DNA of 64,000 nt. Origin: Castor canadensis. Lineage: Eukaryota; Chordata; Mammalia; Rodentia; Castoridae. The stretch is taken from positions 130,457,490-130,521,489 of the forward strand of contig NC_133396.1 of assembly GCF_047511655.1 (NCBI RefSeq), given 5' to 3'. A program made the position numbers and the translations under genes. Under the pieces are notes generated by a model. The model was not told the origin of the DNA. It ran no database searches and was given only the letters and a program-made list of their open reading frames with translations. The first letter of the stretch is position 1, and each line of letters starts with the position of its first letter. Below, one piece after another: positions 43,058 through 53,909 of the stretch.

Positions 43058-46000
43058 GTAAGTGTCTGCAACCTCGGACTACAGACCTAACTCAAGGCCA
43101 GGTAGAGAAGCTGGGGCATTTGTTTAATAAGGAGGAAGCAAAGTCTTGGAGATGGAAGATGTTTGTTTCTTGCCTGTGGGTTTGTTGGTGGAACATTCCC
43201 CAAATACTCCCAGCCTTTTGTCCCAGGGAAGGTGTGGGTGGGAGGTGAAAGCTTTCACTGGGGGAGCAGGTTCCTCATGAGCAGAGTCCGGTGGATGGTG
43301 TTTCTCATGAGTGACTGACCAGTTGGGTGCAGCCCAGGAGCCTGGGGGATAGGTGTGGCCCTGGAGATTGGGAGCTGAGGCAGAGGGGCTGCGTTTGAAA
43401 GTTTAGAGACACCTGGGGAGCACTAAGCTTGAGCAGTGGCTGCAATGGAAGGGAAAGAAGGTGCTCCAGCATGCAGGACTCTTGGGGAGCTCCAAGGCAG
43501 GACCAGAGTCCCCACTGACTGAGGAAACCATCCGACCTCTCTGTCCTTTGTCTTTGGGGGGTGCATTGAGCTCCCTTTGCCCATCCCATCTGTACAGTAG
43601 GACACAAGCATGCGAGAGTGGACTGTCAACCTCCTTTTACCACTCCTGGCTCTGAGGAGCAGAAGGTGTTGTTGGGGGTCCTCCTGGGGGGAAGGCAGAT
43701 GGTGACAGCATTGAGGGTAGGGCCTAAGAAAGAGCGTGACCATGTAAGCTAGGGCATTATCCACAGCGTGATACAGGGAGTGGGCGGTGTGGCGGTTTCT
43801 GAGAAAGGGAATAAAAGGCAGCACCTGCCCCAGGTGTAGGAGTCACAGACTCCCACATTAAACTTCTGTGTTCAGAACTCAAGGTGGAGTGTGGCAGACA
43901 GCCCAAGTCACAGGCTCAGGAGTCTAGCCTTGTTAACGGTCAGTTGAGAAGGATGGGGATGCCCTTGAACTGGGGTCCAAGGTCAGGGATGGGGAGCAAG
44001 GGTAGAGCATGAGCCTAACTAGGTATTTGTGTCCCTGTTAGATGTGTCAAGAGGTCAGTTCATTTCCATACTCTCTCTTTCTCTCTGTGCTTGTCTTTGT
44101 CTCACATACACACTTACTTACACACTCACACACACAGCCGTCATCTCTCAGTCTAGTAGACAAGCCTAGGGCCTCAGAACAGGGAAAGCCGAGCCCTGAG
44201 TCAGGCACCAGAGGGGTGCCCCCTCCCTCCACTTGTGGATTTTCTGATTATCTCCTTGCTTTCTACTTTTGGGGGAGATGGAATCCGGCTCTCAAGCCTT
44301 GCATTTGCTTCTATCTACATCCTGACTTCTTATCAGGTCTCTGCTTATCTTCTGCAGGGCCTGTCAAGGAGTTCCATCTGGTGGGTGTCAGAGCACAGGC
44401 CTGGGCCTGGTGCCTGACGCAGGACCCCTTGGTCTGGCATTTGTCAATGCGCCATGCTGGGGGCAAGCCCTGTAGCTTGGCAGGAGGCCTAGGCTGGCCT
44501 GGGCAGGTGGGCCCCAAACTGGCAACAGTGGGCTCTCTGAGGGACAGAGGGAGGATAGCTGTGGCCGGATGCCCACCAAGGGCAAGCCACATCCCAGAGA
44601 GATAGACAGGAGGTTTTCTTGACTGAGATGCCATGCTTTCTGGAGACTAGCATTCCCAGGAGACAGACAGATGTTGAAATGGTCTTCACTAGCTAGCATT
44701 TTTTTTTTTAACTTCTTCTGTGTCTTTGGAGGAGCTGGGCTCTCAGAATAAGCAGCTGCCTTTAAAATCTAATTTCAGCCAAGTATCTGGGGAATGTAGA
44801 AATAGTCTCCACACCTCTCCCTCTGTGCCCCAGGGTGACAGCTGAGACTCTGAGATCTCCTCCCTCCCCTCCACCTGTTCTACCCCAGCCTCACTCTCCT
44901 CTGTGGCAGAGGTAGAAGCCCAGAAGTCTCTCTAACAGGGAAGCACTGGAGAAGAGATGAAGCCTGGTCATATTGGGTTTGGAGGATTCATGGGCACAAA
45001 GGGAAAGGAGAGAATTGGGGCAGAGAACAGAGGGGCTCTGAAGTGAAATGACTGCTCAGCATGTGCAAGAACCCTTTAGATTCTGCTGCAAACCAGGCTC
45101 TTGAGCTAAGTCCATGCTGTGGACTCACAGGGCTCACCCTGTCTGTACACACCTGGTCCCTCTCACTGTTCACTGCATAACCTAGTTCAGGCTTCCTGTC
45201 CCACCTGTCCCTACCCCAGCTGTCCCTCATTCTCCTGAGCCTGGCATAATCCCTCCCTTCATTTCCCCTGGGATGCTCTATGTTGGGACCTAGGCAAGAT
45301 GGCGAGTCAGATCTGGCCCTGAAGCATCCTTTGCAGTCCCAAGAATGTCTCCTTGGCCTGGGCAGGGACCACCTGTCCTGTGCTTTATGGCCATGGACCA
45401 TCTATGGCAACCCCTTCCACTAGTGCCATTCTGCCTTAGTGATCGATCTTGCTTTGCTTCCGTGTAAGATGTGGTTTGAACAGAGGGTTCAAGCGCTAAA
45501 TATTAAGTGGCAAACCACTTACCTAAGCCCTAATTTTACAGAGGAAAACTGGCTCAGAGAGGATAGAAATAGACCTGAGTAGAACAGAAGGTTTTTCCCG
45601 CCTCCCAGCTTAACACCTTCCATTTGGAGACTCCCACCACCTACCCAGGGCTGCCAATCATCTACTGAGTGGCACCCTCTGGAGTTGTGCCCCGTGGCAG
45701 CAACCTTCATGTCAGCTTCCACTCTGCTCCACTCACCTTTCCCCTCTTCCCCCTATCTTAATCCTGTTCACAGAGTGAAGTCTTAATTCAATTTGCTCAA
45801 GGCACTCATGATCCTTGCTTTCCAGTTGTGTTTTCTAAGGGATTTTATTCTGTTCCCCACTGGGGTAGTCAGGTTTTTGTTCACATATTCTTTGCTTTAC
45901 CTCCTTTTAAGAAAAACAGTAGTTTGGCCTAGGGAAGCTATAGCTTGCTGAATCATGCCCTGCTGAAATCTGCTGTGTCTGATTTCTTCTTCCTGTTCTC

Positions 46001-46096
46001 TGATTCTCCCGGACTAGGCTGCTGTCCCCCAGGACCCTGCTGGGAGGAGGCAGGAGTTAAAATTTGTCCCATTAATGATCCCTCTGCTTCCTCTAG
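43058..46096 (+). other. TNNI1: TNNI1 intron 1
   Basis: About 3 kb, almost free of SINEs, with a (CA)-rich patch at 44,103-44,138 and a MIR-like piece at about 45,515-45,600. The low repeat load close to the promoter would suit retained regulatory sequence, but no specific element is identified. Open frames such as 44,042-44,605 (+) have no recognisable domain. Confidence 0.45.
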
Positions 46097-46126
46097 GTGC
46101 TGCTCTACCACCACCATGCCGGAAGT
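46097..46126 (+). CDS. TNNI1: TNNI1 first coding exon
   Basis: Acceptor TTCCTCTAG (to 46,096). The 5'-UTR runs 46,097-46,115 and the ATG is at 46,116-46,118 in a strong context (CCACCATGC). It encodes Met-Pro-Glu plus two bases of Val4. The donor GTAAGT starts at 46,127. Confidence 0.93.
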
Positions 46127-49100
46127 GTAAGTTGTCCCACCCCCACCCAGGGTTCTGGGAGGCAAGTCCTTGTGCCACAGACTTTGGCCTCGTAGTTGAG
46201 GACCATCCGTTCAACCTAAGTTGATCCCAGGAGACCAGGATGAGTCCTGAGTCCTATGAAGCACTTGGTGGCTTCCTGGTGGTCAGGAGTCCTCCCAGCC
46301 TTTGAGCGGAACTCACTCACCCAATTTGCCGCAAGAAGACATTTTTGGCCTATTCTTTAGAGTTGGCCTGGGTGCACTAACTTGACAAATCACATGTGCC
46401 AGGCCATGACTTCTCATGGGCCCGCCAGGTGAATAAACTTTTGAGACCTCACCAACAAGCTCAGGGATAGAAACTTTTGCATTATTCCAGCCAGCCCTCT
46501 GTCAAGGCTTGCCTGGCTTCCTGCCAATTCCCCCCAGGCTCCCATGACCTCCCAATAAGAACATCCAGTAAAAGAGTGGTTGGGTTTTGATTCTCTTCTG
46601 CTGGAACCCTCAACCTGATCCCCCTGTCTGACTTCTTCCTGGCATACTGTTGTCACCAGCCCTCTCCTCCTCCAAGCTCGTTTGTACAGTTCTGCTCCTG
46701 CATATGTAATATACTTTGTTCACACTTGCTCTTTGTTCTGCTCTCTTCCTTGTCCTTCCTGTGATGGATGCCTGAAGCGAGGTAAGTGATATCTGTGGTG
46801 TCTCTGTGCTGGTTAGCTCTTCAGATTGGTGAAGGTGGGGTGGGCATTTGAGGAGAGGAGAGAGCTTGGGTCAAGGCCAGGTTGTGGGGTATGGGGCAGG
46901 GGGTGGGCGAGAACCCAAGTGGCTGAGAAAATTCCCAGGATAATAAAAACCTTGGGTGAAGATTCTGGATGTGGGGCTTCCCAGGATCTACGGCATCACT
47001 GCCTCAGAGCACTGAGGCACCTGCCACTGACAGGTATTCCTGGAGCTGAGATGGCATGCTGTAGGTCTGGGTGTGACTCTATGCCCTCCCCACATGCAAG
47101 TTCCCTCTCACCGACTCTGAAAGCTCATCCATCCGTGGGGGCTCCATCCTGTCCCTTGCAGAGCTGATCCTGTGCAAAGCCTCACCTGAAGGGTGAAGGT
47201 TAGGACCAAACATTCTGAGAGGAGCAAAGATGTGTCCTTAGAGTTCTCTAGGGGTTTTGGTCACCCTGACATTTTCTGCAATCCAGATTTATTCAGGCTG
47301 CTGAATAAATCCCTGGACAGCCCAGGGATGGAGCCTGAAGGGAAAATGCTGTGGACTCAGGGACAGTGGGGGTGGGAATTATCACTGATGGAAGGGACAC
47401 TTGGCCTAGAGATTTTTAGTGAGAGTCAAATGTTATTTTTCAATAATCTTAATAAGGTCTAAGTTTTGCTGAGGACCCTATTAAAGGAGACCCTGTTGAC
47501 TCACGGTCAAATGATGTGGTCATGAGTTCACTGACTAGTGGAAGAAAAAGCCTGCAAAAGGACATTGGCCCTGGGTGCCTCCCAGTGTGTACACCACGGT
47601 GGTGACGGCTATAGCAACAGGCCATTTGTTTCAAGTTGAACCCATCTGAAGTATGGCAAAAATATAGGCTTTCAGAGATGAAAAGATAAATGACTCAAAC
47701 AGTCTGATCAGAAGTGTACATTCTGGTCTGGATGTATTGGCACACACCTGTAATCCCAGCACTCAGGAGGCTGAGGCAAAAGGATCTCAAGTTTGAGGCC
47801 AGTCTGGGCTCTATGGAAAGAACCTGTCTCAAAAAAAAAAAAAGTTGCATGTTCCATGCACTAAAGCATTGTCTCCCAAAACTACCTAAAGCTTGCTCGT
47901 TTCTACATTCCACAGTATAGTAATAAACCAGAGTTCTGCTCTTTCCGCATATAGCATGTTAGAAGTAGGTAGGATGCTCACTGGGAACAAGAAGAGCCTG
48001 TCCAGGAGAGATATGAGGGCTCAAAGACTTCAGTTCCTATTAGTTACTAGAAGGGACATCTTGGTCACCTTTACCACACCTGAGAGACACTTGCGACTGG
48101 GCTGGCATTTACTAAGACCTGTTAGAACCTATCTGGTCAGCAAGAATATGGCTAGTAGTTTGATAAGAAGAGAAACAGTAATTTTATATCTTAGATTTAT
48201 ATGGATGATGTTGACTTTTTAAATGTTTTGATGTCTACATAAATAGGCTTCATTTATTTGGGCAATTCACAGCTTATATCTCTGGCATGACAGGGCATCA
48301 AGATAAGGCTGCATTACTTACCTAGAGTGCTAAAAATGGGCATGTCTCAGGCTTTTCGAAGGATTTGCACATCTGCACTTTCATATAATCTGTAATTACT
48401 CTGTGAACTAAGGAAGGAAGGTGGATGTTAGTTAGCATTCTCCATTACAGATGAGGAGGTGCTTGAAGATGTCATAAGTTAGCTGAGCTAGGATGGGAAG
48501 AGAGGGCTTTTGCCCCTAGGTCAAAGTAGCTGACCACAGTGTTCTTTGAATTTGAGGGGTTAAGTCACAAAGATGAGATTTTAAGGAACCCTAAGGAAGG
48601 CAGAGGATTCTGGGTAATGATGGTAAACTCCAGCTGGTTCAGAATTCCAGTGTTAAAGCCTCAACCTCACCACCTGTCTTTCTCTCTTCTTACCCTCAGA
48701 GGAAATCCAAGATCACTGCTTCCCGCAAACTCTTGCTGAAGGTGAGGCTGAATGTTGCCCTGGGGACTTCTGGTGGGAGAAGGAGTGGTGGCAGTGCAGA
48801 CTTTGAGGAGTGCAGAGGGTCAAGGGAGGGGAAAGAAAACAGACCAGAGCAAAGATGATGAGAGACAGAGGAAGCCTGGCTGTTGCTGGAGCCGGTACCA
48901 GGCTCAGATGGTCAGGAAGTGGTACCACTGGGGCCTGGGAGGCAACACTGACAAGTCTCAGAGGGGCAATCCTTGGCAGGGAGGGGGGGCGGGGCAGAGG
49001 GACATATTTCATTTTGGCAGGTTTCTCTCTTTGAGCACTGTGGGCTGAAATGGACAAAAGTGTGTAAGAGAAGACCGAGGGACACACAAGCTGGTGCCAG

Positions 49101-52100
49101 GGAATTTCAATATACATGACCCCTACCCACTGCCCCACCGAGTGATGGTCTCAGAGCTGGCCCAGCCAGGGTCATCTTCCCTCACTGCCTGATGCCCAGT
49201 GGGGAACATGAAGCCCAACCTCTGGCTCAGTGGGTTTGTCCTGTTCAGAGCCTGATGCTGGCCAAGGCCAAGGAGTGCTGGGAACAGGAGCACGAAGAGC
49301 GCGAGGCTGAGAAGGTGCGCTACCTGGCCGAGCGCATCCCCACGCTGCAGACCCGTGGCCTGTCCCTCAGCGCCCTCCAGGTGAGCCTGGCGGGCTGGGC
49401 TGGGCTAGGCTGGGTGCTGCATGTATGTGGGCGACCCAGTGGCAGGAGCCTCAGCTAACAGGACCTCAGCTCTGTAACTTGTGAGGCGTTCTCTCCTTCT
49501 GTGGTCTCACTCAACCTTAACTGTTGGTGAGGTGGTGATGCTAGATCCCATTTTACAGGCAGGGGAAGTGAGTCCCATTCCTTTTTGAGATAGAATTCAA
49601 GGGCTTTATGTCCTGACTGGCCTCGACCACAATCCTATTCATGCCATGACTGGGATGACAGGCGCCAGCCACTGTGCCTAGTCCTTGGTTGAGATGGGGT
49701 CTGATCAACTTTTTGCCAGGGCTGGGCTTGAACTTCAATCCTCCCATTCTTTGCCTCCAGAGTGACTGGGATTATAGGCCTGAGTCACCACATCCCACCT
49801 ATTGTGTGAATTTTTTTGAGACGGGGTCTTGCTATGTAGTACGGTTCTTTTTGTTTTATTATTTTTGTTTAATTCATGGTTTTTAGATTTTCTATAACTA
49901 AATATTCTTTTATGTTAGAAAACGTTTTTTTAAGAAGACAAATGGAACAGAACAACGGGCCTACACTTTGAACTCTCCTTCACAGGGAGCCTCAGAGTGA
50001 AGGGTTTTATCAGATCCCAGGTCTCGCGGAGGGCTAGGGAAAGGCTGAAGGTGCCGGGCATGGAGGCAGAAAAGGGAGGCTGGAGGCTGTTAGCAGTCTT
50101 CCCCTCTTTCTGCTGACCCATCAATCTGCTTCCCCCAGGACTTGTGCCGGGAGCTACATGCCAAGGTGGAGGTAGTAGACGAGGAAAGATACGACATTGA
50201 GGCCAAATGCCTCCACAACACCAGGGAGGTACGTCTGGGAGAGGGGGAGGGGCATGCTGGGCCAGGCTGGGGTCGGGAGAGGGTTGACAGCTGGGTGAAG
50301 TGGGGTGGGCACTGATGTGGCTCCTCCTTCTGTGGGGGCTGGGAGGTGGACACTCAGCAGGAAGCTTTGCTTCCCCACCCCCCAGCCCCACAGGGCTGGA
50401 GATGTGCAGGGAGGATGACCGCACACAAAAAGCACAAACTTCCTCCCCACTTGCACGTGGGCTCCTCGGAAAGCTGCCCTCTTTATTCACCCACACAAGT
50501 AATCAGATGCTTATTACTGACCTCTTACCTTTCATGTTTCCTTCACATCCTTTGATCCTCCCTTGTGCCTGGGGGTGAAGTGGGGGCTGTTATCTGCACC
50601 TTCAAGATGAGGACACTGAGGTTCAGAAAGGTTAAGAATTCAGCCCAGGTCACACAGAGGGGGTCCTGGCACCTGTGCTGGTCTCTGACTCCCATTCCTG
50701 TGCTCAGTGCTCCTTCAGCATGGAGCGTGCAAATACTGGATGTGTCCGGACCTGGCTCCAGTGTGGCAGAGAAGGGCAGGGCTCCCACTGGTGGGCTGCT
50801 TCTGAGCCTCTGTGCAAGCAGGGAGGGGGCAGGAGGAGGGAGCATGGACCACTTCCCTCCTTCCTACTTCCTTCCACCAGGATGATGATCCGTGGGGTGG
50901 CTAAGCTCCCAAGAACTCCCTCTGGTGAGCAGACCCTGGGAATTCCTCCAGGGGTCTAGACCAAGGCTGATTGCTAGGAAGGCTCCCTGGGCAGGGACCA
51001 GTCACAAGCAGGAGTGAGGCTGAAGGAGTAAGAGGAAGCAGCTGCTCTGCTTCCAGGTCTCCAAACCAGAATCACTGGTTTTTATTCAGTTCAGTGATGG
51101 GAATGGCTCAGGGGCTTTATCTGTGCATCTGTTCACTCATTTATCAGCACATACGTGGTAGTTACTTGCAAAGGGATTGGTGTCCCACAAGGTCTTGAGG
51201 CTGGCGGGGCTTGGCTCTGGCTGGAACCCTAGGAGTCTAGATCCTTAGGAATGGAGCCCTGTACTAGCTCCCCTCCTTACCCACCTCTGTCACCTCCCAG
51301 TGAGCCTGGTTCCTTCTCACTTGTAGATTAAGGACCTGAAGCTGAAGGTGCTGGACCTCCGGGGGAAGTTTAAGCGCCCACCTCTGCGCCGTGTCCGTGT
51401 CTCTGCTGACGCCATGCTTAGGGCCCTCCTGGGCTCAAAGCATAAGGTGTCCATGGATCTGAGGGCCAACCTCAAGTCTGTGAAGAAGGAAGACACGGAG
51501 AAGGTGAGGGCCCCTCTCCTCAGAGCCTTCCACCTCGGGCCCACCCTCCTTCACTTGTCACCCCCCACACATAGCCTCACACAGCCTCACAATCTGCTGC
51601 TGGAGGCCAGCCCAGGAGTCAGAACATCCTAGCAGTCCATCGTCAGAAGAAAGACTTGCTCCCTTCCCTGGGTTACTTCCAGTCTGAGGTGGAGACTGGA
51701 CACAAAGAAAGCCAGACTGAGGAATAAAATAAAAATCTTGTTCCCAGTGTGAAGAGAAGGTGGAGACTGAGGCTGATGGGGGCAACCACTGCCCTTGTCA
51801 CCACAGGGAAAGGACACAGCTGCTCATGGCTATAGGGACATGTGAGCATAGAAATGAGAGAACTGAGTTCAGTCACTTGCTTAGCAACAAATCCTCCTGA
51901 GTTGGCCAATCTCATAGTGTACGTGCCCAGAATTGACAGGCCCGGTGAGGAGGAATGCTGGGAACATAGTCTCTGGCCCAAGAAGCTGCATAAAGAGAAG
52001 AAGTGATCTGGGTGGAATGCTGATGAAATGAAAATGAGCAAGGAAAGGCTTCTTGGAGGAGGTGTCCCTGAGCTGCAGAGAGTCAGATAAGAGAGTGTTG

Positions 52101-52486
52101 TGGGGTGTGGAGGTGAGGTTGGCCTGCAGTGCATTGGGGTAAGATCTGGCCCTGTCACCCAGAACACTCCATCCACACAGCCTCCTTCTTCCCATGTCTT
52201 GACCCATGTCTTGTCTCCCTGTATTGCTGAGTCCTTACTGGCTAGGCAGGGGTGTTGGGATTTCTTATTGTTTTGAGGACACTGATTTTCTACCATCCAG
52301 TTTCTCTTGAGCCTGGGGGAGGCTCCTTGCTGCACCTCTAGCCCAGGGAGTCTCTGATGTGTTGTAACCTGCTTGCAGGAGCGGCCGGTAGAGGTGGGTG
52401 ATTGGAGAAAGAACGTGGAGGCCATGTCTGGCATGGAAGGCCGGAAGAAGATGTTTGATGCTGCCAAGTCTCCAACCTCACAGTAG
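46116..52486 (+). CDS. TNNI1: TNNI1, troponin I, slow skeletal muscle (spliced)
   Basis: Seven coding segments join to 564 nt (187 residues plus stop): 46116-46126, 46778-46781, 48700-48741, 49249-49380, 50139-50228, 51327-51503, 52379-52486. All junctions are GT-AG. The product is the inhibitory subunit of the troponin complex on slow-fibre thin filaments. It holds actin-tropomyosin off until Ca2+-troponin C binds its switch segment. Visible regions are the N-terminal TnC-binding helix (about residues 6-40) and the troponin T coiled-coil helix (about 55-100). The inhibitory peptide follows, [12 protein letters not shown] (106-117), then the switch segment [12 protein letters not shown] (118-129) and the C-terminal actin-binding mobile domain to Gln187. 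The length equals the mammalian protein. There is no cardiac N-terminal extension. Ser8 and Leu102 are rodent-like. Regulation is by the upstream enhancer at 42.1 kb. Confidence 0.97.
46778..46781 (+). CDS. TNNI1: TNNI1 4-nt coding microexon
   Basis: CGAG is flanked by acceptor CCTGAAG (to 46,777) and donor GTAAGT (from 46,782). A polypyrimidine stretch (46,741-46,760) lies upstream. It completes Val4 (GT+C) and supplies Glu5 (GAG), giving the expected MPEVERKSK start. No other in-phase source of these residues is seen between the flanking exons. Without it the frame shifts and meets a stop in the next exon. Confidence 0.88.
47728..47845 (+). mobile_element. B1-like SINE in TNNI1 intron
   Basis: 'attggcacacacctgtaatc', 'ccagcactcaggaggctgag', 'gaggccagtctgggctctat', A-tail. 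Sense orientation. Confidence 0.9.
48355..48510 (+). repeat. MIR relic in TNNI1 intron
   Basis: 'actctgtgaactaaggaagg' and 'tccattacagatgaggaggt' match the MIR core. It lies about 190 bp before the 42-nt exon. Confidence 0.6.
48700..48741 (+). CDS. TNNI1: TNNI1 coding exon, residues 6-19
   Basis: Acceptor CTTACCCTCAG and donor GTGAGG. 14 codons encoding [14 protein letters not shown], the start of the N-terminal troponin-C-binding helix. Ser8 replaces the human Pro as I remember it. Confidence 0.95.
49249..49380 (+). CDS. TNNI1: TNNI1 coding exon, residues 20-63
   Basis: Acceptor GTCCTGTTCAG and donor GTGAGC. 44 codons from [15 protein letters not shown] to LSLSALQ. It forms the rest of the N-terminal helix and the approach to the troponin T-binding region. 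Confidence 0.96.
49583..49799 (-). mobile_element. Two B1-like units in TNNI1 intron
   Basis: Two reverse-oriented B1-like segments lie head to tail: 'gactgggatgacaggcgcca' and 'gtgactgggattataggcct'. Both are diverged. They could be a multimeric SINE or two insertions. Confidence 0.6.
50139..50228 (+). CDS. TNNI1: TNNI1 coding exon, residues 64-93
   Basis: Acceptor CTTCCCCCAG and donor GTACGT. 30 codons, [13 protein letters not shown] to CLHNTRE, within the coiled-coil helix that pairs with troponin T. Confidence 0.96.
50530..50710 (+). repeat. MIR relic in TNNI1 intron
   Basis: 'cctttgatcctcccttgtgc', 'gaggttcagaaaggttaaga', 'cagcccaggtcacacagagg' match MIR. Confidence 0.75.
51327..51503 (+). 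CDS. TNNI1: TNNI1 coding exon, residues 94-152
   Basis: Acceptor TCACTTGTAG and donor GTGAGG. 59 codons holding the inhibitory peptide ([11 protein letters not shown]) and the switch segment ([11 protein letters not shown]), then [19 protein letters not shown]. This is the functional core of the protein. Confidence 0.97.
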
Positions 52487-52501
52487 AGGCATGATCTCCA
52501 G
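52379..52501 (+). CDS. TNNI1: TNNI1 last coding exon, residues 153-187 and stop
   Basis: Acceptor GCTTGCAG. 35 codons ([15 protein letters not shown] ... AAKSPTSQ) and a TAG stop at 52,484-52,486. The exon probably ends at CTCCAG|GTACCC (52,501), with the rest of the 3'-UTR on a further exon. Confidence 0.93.
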
Positions 52502-53438
52502 GTACCCAGAGATGCTCTCTCTTCTTTTCTGGGGCCTCCCAGCCTCCCAGAGTCTGAAGTGTAACTAGGCTGGGAGATTGTGTAAGCACGTGCAGGAGAA
52601 GAGCTCGCCCATTCAGACCTGCTCCAGCACCAAGAGACACTGGGCTTATCATTTCTGCTTTGAACCCCTTTTTGTTCCTTTCTTCTATAAAATTGGAGTT
52701 GCGGTCCTGGGACCAGCAGCATCTGCCTGTCCCAGGGTAGAAATGACTGGGTCTCACCTTGGGTCCACTGAAGTAGATGCTGTGGGCCCCTAGGTGATTC
52801 TGAGGAGCGTGAGATTTAAGAACATGGATTAGATGATCCAAGGTCTCTTCAGCTCTGACTTTCTGACAATCTAAGTGCAATCTAGTACCTTCTGGTAGTG
52901 TTTTTACTTACGCACACTGCAAAGTGCCCAGGGTCCCTGGTCCTTGCTCCCAGGGAGGCACCACTCAGAGGAGATAAACCTCCCACCCTTTGAAGAAATA
53001 GCTGGAATGAAAGCAGTAGAATTAGGCCACACAAGACCCTCTCAGAGCAGAGAGCATGTGCAACAGGGCAGGGTCTGCCCTCTTCCTTCTGGATAGAGGA
53101 GTTCTCTGAAGAAGGTACAGGTGAGGGTTCAAAAATGAAGAAGAAAGGCATGTTGAAAGGGCTGAGAGTACAAAAGCATGGTGGTAGGAGTGAGCCATCA
53201 CAGAGGAGGATGGCAAGGCCAGGTGAAAGCTAAGGAGCCTGGGAAGGGTCTAGAAAGGGCAGGGAACTCGGGCCCTGGGTAGAGAAGCTGAGGCTTCCAG
53301 GAACTGAGGTGGTGATTCAGCCCAGGGGTTGGGTGGGGGGGAGAGGGAGAAGCCCCAGCATGTGCTGTGGGCCAGTCAGGGATCCCTAAACCTTACATAA
53401 GTCACAAGGACTGATAGCTTCTCCTCTGTGTTCTATAG

Positions 53439-53800
53439 CCCGGCTTGCTGTGTTGCACTCTGGGCTCCTGCTTCAGACTCCTTCCTCTAGTCCTGCTCAC
53501 CACTCTGCCACATCTGGAACATCCCCTGTGCCCTCCCAACCTGCATGCCCTCCCCTTGAACTGGGATGGAACAGACATGCAAGAGAGGAGAAACAGTGTC
53601 TGAGACCTCACCCCAGCAGAGTGAACTTCCAGCCCCTACAAGGCCCCACAGCTGCCCAACCACCCCATGATGCAGCAAGTTAAGGACGAGAGCAGGGAGA
53701 CCACCTTCCCTGCAGCCTTGTGTGGCCTCCCTCCAATGCTGCTGTGACTTGTAGTGACCACAGGCATCACAACCTCTCCATTAAAAACCTGGTTTCTGGA
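53439..53800 (+). other. TNNI1: TNNI1 terminal 3'-UTR exon (inferred)
   Basis: Acceptor TGTTCTATAG at 53,438 opens an untranslated exon running to the ATTAAA poly(A) signal and a cleavage zone near 53,795-53,800. Inferred from splice sites and the signal, so a read-through 3'-UTR is also possible. Confidence 0.55.
53780..53785 (+). terminator. TNNI1: TNNI1 polyadenylation signal ATTAAA
   Basis: The common variant hexamer ATTAAA, followed by a G/T-rich stretch (CCTGGTTTCTGG). It lies about 1.3 kb after the stop codon. A SINE starts 15 bp downstream. Confidence 0.65.
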
Positions 53801-53898
53801 TTGGAGGTATGGTTCAAGTGGTAGAGCACCTGCTTTGCAAGTGTGAAATCCTGAGTTCAAATTCCAGTCTTACGAAAAAACAAAACAAAACAAAACAT
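53800..53898 (+). mobile_element. ID-like SINE at the TNNI1 3' end
   Basis: 'attggaggtatggttcaagt', 'gagcacctgctttgcaagtg', 'cctgagttcaaattccagtc', then (AAAAC)n. Direct repeats TGGTTTCTGG (53,790-53,799) and TGGTTTCCTGG (53,899-53,909) flank it and mark the target duplication, so the insertion point is the TNNI1 cleavage region. Confidence 0.85.
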
Positions 53899-53909
53899 TG
53901 GTTTCCTGG

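Noticed and set aside
44042-44605. 187-codon plus-strand frame in TNNI1 intron 1
   Set aside because: No domain, no splice or promoter support, and it overlaps antisense frames of similar length.
49192-49458. 88-codon frame read as a separate small protein
   Set aside because: It contains the TNNI1 residue 20-63 exon in frame plus flanking intron. It is part of TNNI1.
51348-51632. 94-codon frame starting [13 protein letters not shown]
   Set aside because: An internal methionine-like start within the TNNI1 inhibitory-region exon, read through into the intron. Not an independent gene.
52338-52880. 180-codon minus-strand frame over the last TNNI1 exon
   Set aside because: A second antisense frame overlapping the 349-codon one. 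Both cannot be coding and neither has a recognisable domain.
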